Made by a program: the position numbers and the translations under genes. 64,000 nt of DNA from positions 9,801,218 to 9,865,217 of the forward strand of contig OZ020514.1 of NCBI GenBank assembly GCA_963971425.1, in the 5' to 3' direction. The notes beneath the pieces are model-generated. The model did no database searches and was not told the DNA's origin. It saw nothing but the letters and a program-made list of their open reading frames with translations. The stretch's first letter is position 1. Each line of letters begins with the position of its first letter. Of the stretch, positions 58,057 to 64,000 are shown in pieces. Origin of the DNA: Bryoerythrophyllum caledonicum (Eukaryota; Streptophyta; Bryopsida; Pottiales; Pottiaceae).

Positions 58057-60482
58057 TTACCTTACATCTAGCGGAGGAAGGAGACGATACATGCCATCTA
58101 TTTGTGTCACTTGCATTCCAGTGAGATTACACTGTGGAGCTGCAAGGTTTTCAATGATTCGGAGCTGCTTACTTGAACGCGGCACAACCACCTGATTCTT
58201 CTGGAGAGCCCAACTCAGAACCACCTGGAAAGATTGCACACAACAAGAATCAGAAACGAGTCTAACAACAATAATCAATTTAGCGAATCATTTAGAGTTG
58301 ACTGTAATGGAAAAAAGAGGGGGATTGATCTTTACTGACTTGGTTACAGATTTACAACCACAGCATTTATTTACCTGGGCACAAGTACAACCTTGAGCCG
58401 CAGCAATGCCTTTAATGCGAGGATCATTTAGGACCTGCAGCAGATACGGGAACGAAAGTGAGAAAAAGAGGCAGATTCAGGAACTTAGAGAAAAGAACTT
58501 CCTGGATTAAGGTGTTACCGGATTGGTAAAGTAGCCTCGCATCAGCCACTGGCTCCCAAGAGTGCTGTAACCCATGTACTGAATTCCTTGTTGCTGGCAA
58601 TATTCCTGATCAAGTACATCAATAAAAAGTAAGACTTAATCATAATACTTATATGGTTTAAAAAACAGCAAGTTTCAGATGCTAACCTGTATCTCGACAT
58701 CAGGGTTGAAGGGATCAGAGTTCCTAGAAAAGTTCAAGGGCGTCAGTTCAAGGTAAAACAAAAAACCAACTAAACTCTTGTGCCGAAGTAATGTCACTTC
58801 AAGAACATATAGATAAAAAAAAAAAAGCAAAATACAGGGCAAGCTTTCTTCTGTCCATTGAAATGAATAATTAAACCTCTTCTACTGAGCTACGGAAATG
58901 GACAATTTTATTGTCCTCATGGACACTCTGAAGGAACCAGAATTTACTGGCAGTTTGCAAAGTACACATACCTTTGAACGACTGAAGGTTTGATTCTTGC
59001 AAGGGCAAGTAACTCCTGAAGCTCCTCTTTGTTGAAGTTACTGACCTGTAGTTACATTGCAGATGGCCATGTCACATGCTGAAAGAAAAATTACACACGA
59101 AAGCATTGGATAAAAAATGGATTGCTTACACCGATTGCCCTAATTTTCATCTCATCATGTAGCTCCTCCAGCGCCTTCCAGCTGCGCGTAAACAGAATCA
59201 ACCACTTAGTAGATTAAAAACTTAGAAAGAAGAAAGTTCACCCTAGGGCACTTTAAATGCACCTAAAAGCTGTTTTATCTTATCCAAAGAGGTTTGAAGT
59301 GTCTTGCATTTCAGGACTAAGTAGTCACACCTTTCTTGCCATGTTCTAGATGAACTAGGGTTGCATAACCCTGGAAAGCAACGAGGATAGTGAAGAAGAA
59401 ACAGGTCCAGGTACGAGGTCCCCAAATCCTGTAAAGAAGTGCTAAACTGCTGCTTTGTAACCTCATACCCCAAGTGCCGCGGATGCAACTGTCACAGACA
59501 ACATCATCAGCTTCAAGGTAGAAAAACCTCTCTTCAAACAATTTAGGCACTTACATCATCCAGTTTGTGTGAGAGTTCAATAAGACTCCCAACAATAAAC
59601 CCTAACAAAACACCAACTGTCAACCACTAGGTTATCAAAAAAGTGGTCACTGAAGCTTAATATTTCAGATGCTTCCTTTTGAGTTGGTTGGATGGTTGAT
59701 TTCAGGTGTTTCTAGGTTAGATTCAAGTGAATGAAGGTTAAGGTTCAAATTACACTAGTAGACTTCAACCTAGTGCAATTTGAAGGTTGCTTTCAGGTGT
59801 TTCTAGCTTGGATTCAATGACAAGGAAGAATGCGAGAACCTTGGAAACGAGAAACAGTTGGTCTCTTGAAACGTTTGAGGAGCGGATTGCCCTGCCCACT
59901 GCTTTCTCATTGTACCACTCGGTCGCTTGAGCCGAGTCAATCAACCTGCATCCCAGTGGATTCGTTGAGCACAAATGCAAAAAAATCTGAAACTACTACT
60001 CCCGAGCCTTGATTGATGATCAAATCACAGTTAGTGTCTGTTAGTGTTTCAGGTTTATACTAAGCAACCTCTGTTTCTAGAGACTCCAACCAATTGAGCA
60101 ACGAAAAGACCTGTAACCTGCTTGCAAAGCCCACGCCGTTGCTCTCTCCGTCGCCTCGCCCAGCCCTGCCGTCCCAAACCCTACCCGCGGCACTGGAAAG
60201 CCAAAAACCATACTAATCAACAAAACCCAGAAATCCCAACAATCTCAAAATCCGAATTCGCAAATGACTAGGGATGGAATCGTCAAACTAACTTAGCGCG
60301 CCATTCGGGAGGTGCACGAGGAGATCGGTTCGCGCTTCCGTGGTCTCGCGCTCCGTGAATTGGTGGTTTCGCAGGAGGAGGACGAGGGCGGGGAGGAGAA
60401 GGCAGGCGATGGTGAGGCGGACCGCGCATCTTCCCGCGCTCCGGAGTCGCCATCTCCGGATGCGCGCCCTGCTCATCGCCAT
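58057..60482 (-). CDS. Aldo-keto reductase with N-terminal membrane anchor, 10 exons
   Basis: Joining consensus splice sites gives a clean 337-residue protein. Exons on the minus strand: 60482-60293, 60192-60111, 59945-59840, 59488-59331, 59181-59130, 59045-58972, 58723-58687, 58605-58519, 58434-58375 and 58224-58057. The total is 1014 nt with every junction in phase. Residues 1-22 are Arg-rich and 23-37 hydrophobic (LTIACLLLPALVLLL), suggesting a type II membrane anchor. The TIM-barrel starts at LPNGALMPRVGFGT. Tetrad: D94 and Y102 (LIDSAQATEWYNE), K126 (LFLVSK) and H159 (LDLFLLHYP). Later motifs are IRAIGVSNFN, YMGYSTLGS and VVVPRSSKQLRIIENL (NADP-binding). The Asp-Tyr spacing is 8 rather than the usual 5. 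It should catalyse NADPH-dependent carbonyl reduction; substrate unknown. Exon 1 is GC-rich. It is divergently oriented to RACK1, about 1.7 kb away. Confidence 0.9.
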
Positions 60483-60536
60483 CGCTGTGGAGTTTGTGTT
60501 CGTGTAGTAGTCGCTGTAATTTCGATGAGGTTGCTT

Positions 60537-60555
60537 AAACCCTAAACCCTAAACC
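60537..60555 (-). promoter_or_regulatory. Telo-box repeat upstream of the aldo-keto reductase
   Basis: AAACCCTAAACCCTAAACC, about 55 bp upstream of the start codon (TTTAGGG repeats on the coding strand). Plant telo-boxes of this type occur near transcription starts of growth-related genes. With only two and a half units, it is a promoter element and not a telomere. Confidence 0.55.
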
Positions 60556-60841
60556 TGATGTGAGCATCTTCGTCTCCAAATTATCAGTTGAGCTTGTGGA
60601 TCGCCTTTCACTTTCGATATACTTTTAACTTTCGCTTTATGTTATACTTTTAATTCCGATTCGGTTTCTTTGTTGTAGGGGTACCCTTTATTCCAATCAG
60701 TGTCATCCACAGTATTTTTTTTTCCTACGCTATTTGGATATCCAATAGTCAACTTTATTTAACTTTTAAAATAACTCAGTTCTGTTTTCGGTAGATAGGA
60801 AAATTGTGATCACCTATCCGATTTTCCAACACTTGTTTTAA

Positions 60842-61055
60842 CCCCTAAAGTTCCTTGACAATTTCCCTCAAAAACTACAAGTGGTACTAACTTTCAAACC
60901 ACAAATCCAAAAAATAAAATAAAAATATGTCCACAAAGCTCTAATCAAAGGCAATCTAGAATAAAAAATTCAGAGAAAACTGATTTTTTTCGAATTTTAG
61001 GAACCTGCCCAAAAATCAAAAAATCCCCCCGAAGGAGACTCTGGTCCTTTAGGGG
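60842..61055 (+). mobile_element. Short TTAA MITE, 214 bp
   Basis: TTAA at 60838-60841 and 61056-61059, ends CCCCTAAAGTTCC and GGTCCTTTAGGGG. It is the same size class as the elements at 43848 and 56321, but the interior is diverged. Confidence 0.75.
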
Positions 61056-61444
61056 TTAAGAAGCCCAAACTACCAATTGTGTAATGCACAAATATCAATA
61101 ACCTCCATATACTTTACAACCGTAGGATCATTATGTTGAATTTGTGGTCTTGCCACCTTCTTTGTAGGTGGCACTAGTATTTTAGATCCCATAATGATTC
61201 ACAAACGTGAAGATAGTTTATCAATGACTTCTGATTAAAAAGTCATTTTTCACTTACATTGGATTCACTAATTTGTGTAATAGTTTACTAACTTTACTAA
61301 TTTTATGGAGTACATCCATGGCCATTTCTATACAGCACATTCAAGTACACTAAAATTATGCCATATTGTCCAAAAGTGTCAGCCGGAGTAGAGATTGTCT
61401 AGGGTTGTAATCGCAGACCATGTGGGGACCATTCCAACATTTAA

Positions 61445-61690
61445 GAATTAACCCTTAAACTTCATAACAAGCCTCCAATTGCTACAAAATTCTACATGTA
61501 TAATGTCGTATTTGAACATGGAAAAGTTTAGATATTGAAATGGCCTCCAAATGAAAGATGTGAGTTGAAGAATCTCCAATTCAAAAGTGTAAGTCTTGCT
61601 AAACTTTATTCATTCTTTTGTACTCTACAGAGTAAAATACGTGCATGTATACGCAGTTTCCAACTAACATTTAATGGTCAAAGCTTCAAA
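61445..61690 (-). repeat. Dispersed ~240-bp repeat, reverse copy outside the array
   Basis: Reverse relative of the block at 13849-14070 and 44069-44290. It contains GAAATGGCCTCCAAATGAAA and starts TTAACCCTTAAAC. It shows that this block is mobile or dispersed and not specific to the array. Confidence 0.55.
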
Positions 61691-61990
61691 ATTGCATTTT
61701 TGAGGTCATAACTAAACAACTTCATCACAATATGACCACCTTCTGTCACAAAACCATGATCCTGTAATTTCATTACTCCGACTTGCGACTTTTGAACCAT
61801 AAGCCGGAATTCTACAAATATCATGTCATAGGAAGCTAATAAAAAGTTTTCCACTCAATTAAAAAATAAAATTAGAACCTCTACTTTCAAAAAATTGCAT
61901 ATCAATAAAGTGCAACCATGAAGTGTGACCATGAAATTGACTAATCATGCCTTGAGATGACGTCACAATCATCGGTTCGACTGATTAAAA
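61691..61990. other. Intergenic DNA upstream of RACK1, nothing recognised
   Basis: AT-rich sequence without a domain-bearing frame or clear repeat. It may contain distal promoter sequence of RACK1. Confidence 0.4.
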
Positions 61991-61997
61991 AAACCCC

Positions 61998-62092
61998 GAG
62001 AGTTCGTTCGCGGTGTGAACGAGGCTGCTTTAAAGCCGTGAGAGTTCGTTCGCTGTGTGAATGGGCCTGAGATGAAGCCCTAATTAGGGTTT
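61998..62092 (+). promoter_or_regulatory. RACK1 promoter: duplicated segment, site II motif, telo-box
   Basis: A GAGAGTTCGTTCGC(G/T)GTGTGAA segment occurs twice (61998 and 62040). It is followed by the site II motif TGGGCC (62062-62067) and a palindromic pair CCCTAATTAGGGTTT (62078-62092) containing a telo-box. Site II plus telo-box is the known signature of plant ribosomal-protein and translation-gene promoters, which fits RACK1 as a ribosome component. No clear TATA box is seen. Confidence 0.65.
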
Positions 62093-62225
62093 GGCGCTCA
62101 CGACTACAAACGCTTGCCTGAGCAATTTCCGTCTCTCTCTTTGGAAGTCTGTGCGCAGCGTCGCCTGTCACTGCTCTCGGTTACTCTTAATTCTTAGTTT
62201 CTCCCTCTCTACCCCGTCCTCAGCC

Positions 62226-63179
62226 ATGGCGGAGACTCTCGTGCTGCGCGGTATGCTCAAGGGCCACGCGAACTGGGTGACGGCCATCGCGTGCCCGCTC
62301 GATAACCCGGACCTGATCCTGTCCTCTTCCCGCGACAAGTCCATCGTGGTGTGGACGTTGACGCGGGGGGATGGGGACTACGGGTACGCCCGCCGCCGCC
62401 TGACGGGCCACGCGCACTTCGTTCAGGACGTGGTCATTTCCTCCGACGGCCAGTTCGCGCTCTCGGGCTCCTGGGACGGCACGCTCCGCCTCTGGGACTT
62501 GAACACGGGGACCACGACGCGGCGCTTCATCGGCCACACCAAGGACGTGCTCAGCGTGGCGTTCTCTGTGGATAACCGGCAAATTGTCTCCGGCTCCCGC
62601 GACAAGACGATCAAGCTGTGGAACACGCTCGGCGAGTGCAAGTACACTATTCAGGATGTTGACGCGCACACCGGCTGGGTGAGCTGCGTCCGGTTCTCCC
62701 CCGTCACCGCGAACCCGATCATCGTCTCCGGGGGGTGGGACAAGGTGGTTAAAGTGTGGAACCTGACCAACTGCAAGATCAGGACGAACCTCGTGGGCCA
62801 CACGGGGTACGTGAACACGGTGACCGTCTCTCCTGATGGTTCACTCTGCGCCAGCGGCGGCAAGGACGGCGTCGCGATGCTGTGGGATCTCGCGGAGGGG
62901 AAGCGACTCTACTCCCTCGACGCTGGTGACATTATCCATTGCTTGTGCTTCAGCCCCAACCGCTACTGGCTCTGCGCCGCCACGCAGTCGTGCATCAAGA
63001 TCTGGGACCTTGAGAGCAAGAGCATCGTGGACGAGCTGCGCCCGGACTTCCCCAACCTCATCAGCAAGAAGGCGCAGCAGCCGTACTGCGTCAGCTTGAA
63101 CTGGAGCGCGGACGGCAGCACGCTTTACAGCGGCTACACTGACGGCCATATCCGCGTCTGGGCCGTCGGTAGGGCGTAG
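62226..63179 (+). CDS. RACK1: RACK1, 40S-associated WD40 scaffold protein
   Basis: Intronless 317-residue frame from GCCATGG, matching the family in length (about 310-330) and at the N-terminus (MAETLVLRG). Seven WD40 blades end in IVVWTL, LRLWDL, IKLWNT, VKVWNL, AMLWDL, IKIWDL and IRVWAV. Very conserved stretches include [45 protein letters not shown] and [16 protein letters not shown]1 is a beta-propeller on the head of the 40S ribosomal subunit and a signalling scaffold. An in-frame ATG at 62091 would add 45 residues, but that extension has no counterpart in the family and overlaps the promoter motifs. Coding GC is far above that of its surroundings. The C-terminal [13 protein letters not shown] resembles green-algal forms from memory. 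Confidence 0.96.
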   Translation: MAETLVLRGMLKGHANWVTAIACPLDNPDLILSSSRDKSIVVWTLTRGDGDYGYARRRLTGHAHFVQDVVISSDGQFALSGSWDGTLRLWDLNTGTTTRRFIGHTKDVLSVAFSVDNRQIVSGSRDKTIKLWNTLGECKYTIQDVDAHTGWVSCVRFSPVTANPIIVSGGWDKVVKVWNLTNCKIRTNLVGHTGYVNTVTVSPDGSLCASGGKDGVAMLWDLAEGKRLYSLDAGDIIHCLCFSPNRYWLCAATQSCIKIWDLESKSIVDELRPDFPNLISKKAQQPYCVSLNWSADGSTLYSGYTDGHIRVWAVGRA

Positions 63180-64000
63180 ATACATCATTTTTCTCTTTGT
63201 ATCTGAGGTTGATTTGAATCAACATTTTGACAGGAATACAACGGTTCTCCTCAATTTGCTGTTGAATTGTCTATGCTGTGGCTTGGAGTCCTTGACCTAA
63301 TGAAGTCCTGAGGAAAGGAGTGACTGTTTTGGCTTATCTTCTGGTCACGTGAATATTGCTGGTTGTCATGCTGTGGGGTTGCTTTCTCTCAATGTGGCTT
63401 GCGTTGGCAGGTTCTGATGGTGTGGCTTTGTTTATCAACATTTATGGCGTTGTTTTCTCTCAATGTGGATTGCGTTGACAGGTTTTGATGTTGTGGTGGC
63501 TTTGTCTATCAACCTTTGTGGCGTTGTTTCCTCTCAACGTGGATTGCATTGACGCGTTCTGATGGCGTGGGCTTTGTCTATAAACGTTTCTTCTCCTCTT
63601 GACCTAATCAAGTAGTAATAAGTGATGATGGTTTGGGCTCTCCTTCATGTGCATCTCTGAGTTACCTTCTCAAACTGGTCATGTGAAGTGACAGGGTTTC
63701 CATGCTATGGCTTTGCCTACACCTAATGAATTGGCCATCCTTCGTTTATTGACCTCTGACCTCTTCACTTTCATGGAATCCTATTCATACCCTTCTCTGT
63801 TTGCACACGTGAAGTAAGAGGGTTTTTACAAATGAACTTCGTCTTCTATGCAGTTCACCAAACCGGTGTGCACGTATTTCCTTGAATCAATCCTTCTTCA
63901 CAAGTGCAATAACTTCAGACGCAAAAACAAAAGCCAACTTTCCACTGTGTCCGTCCTGAGACAAGACATATCGTTTGCCCATCGTTCACAACCCGTGGAT
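63180..64000 (+). other. RACK1 3' flank
   Basis: Contains the 3' untranslated region, without an obvious AATAAA signal, and then non-coding DNA with the minisatellite at 63370-63592. No further gene was recognised before the window ends. Confidence 0.5.
63370..63592. repeat. ~72-bp minisatellite, three units
   Basis: The block TTTCTCTCAATGTGG(A/C)TTGCGTTG recurs at about 63385, 63456 and 63530, each followed by CAGGTTCTGATG-like and GGCTTTGTCTATCAAC-like sequence. Periods are 71 and 74 bp. It lies 0.2 kb downstream of RACK1. Confidence 0.8.

Noticed and set aside
60537..60555. Telomeric repeat, possible chromosome end or interstitial telomere
   Set aside because: Only about two and a half units, located at a gene start; fits a telo-box promoter element better.
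62091..62225. 45-residue N-terminal extension of RACK1
   Set aside because: RACK1 proteins begin at the [13 protein letters not shown] start; the extension overlaps the telo-box and promoter motifs.
62220..62801. 193-codon minus-strand frame
   Set aside because: Antisense shadow of RACK1, caused by high GC3.
1..64000. tRNA and rRNA genes
   Set aside because: None recognised by eye; a covariance-model scan would be needed to exclude tRNAs in the AT-rich parts.

Overview
The window is nuclear DNA from a green-lineage eukaryote (plant or green alga). Three things support this. The two intact genes at the right end (an aldo-keto reductase with ten exons and RACK1) are eukaryotic. Their promoters carry plant telo-box repeats (AAACCCTA type), and RACK1 also has a site II motif (TGGGCC). 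The big retrotransposon is a plant-type L1 LINE. RACK1 ends in a way that, from memory, looks more green-algal than seed-plant, so an alga or early-diverging streptophyte is plausible; the species cannot be fixed from sequence alone. Intergenic DNA is AT-rich and densely filled with repeats, while RACK1 is strongly GC-rich.

Layout. 1-3.6 kb: TTAA-flanked (piggyBac-like) and TAA-flanked (PIF/Harbinger-like) non-autonomous elements and a 78-bp minisatellite. 3.64-4.24 kb: an ORF for a conserved cysteine-rich membrane protein family. 4.07-45.98 kb: a tandem array of a ~9.1-kb unit, three full copies (A 4073, B 14155, C 24457) plus the start of a fourth (D 44387). Every copy has its own later insertions, so sister copies act as empty-site controls: A has a 954-bp TTAA element and an 81-bp SINE-like element; B has a 2135-bp RNase H-bearing LINE fragment and a ~0.98-kb deletion; C has a full-length 7.9-kb LINE and a 2.6-kb Tc1 element. 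The unit has no convincing protein gene. It does carry a well-formed TATA box followed by a ~97-nt foldback, a ~490-bp inverted repeat and a further ~100-nt foldback, all present in all three copies.

46-54 kb: two GC-rich GGACGGCC-motif islands act as apparent promoters. One precedes a degenerate kinase-fold pseudogene, the other (opposite strand) a degenerate transposon-like gene. Between them lie a reverse TTAA element and a second RNase H LINE fragment. 54-57.7 kb: decayed TTAA elements, CT-rich DNA and an A-tract. 58.06-60.48 kb (minus): the aldo-keto reductase gene, whose splice sites join into one 337-residue protein with a membrane anchor and the catalytic tetrad. 62.23-63.18 kb (plus): intronless RACK1. 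The last 0.8 kb contains a ~72-bp minisatellite.

The most original observation is the transcription-unit-like architecture of the 9.1-kb repeat: TATA box, then a MIRNA-like hairpin whose differences between copies mostly keep base pairing. It could be a tandem non-coding hairpin-RNA locus. This is inference and needs small-RNA data.
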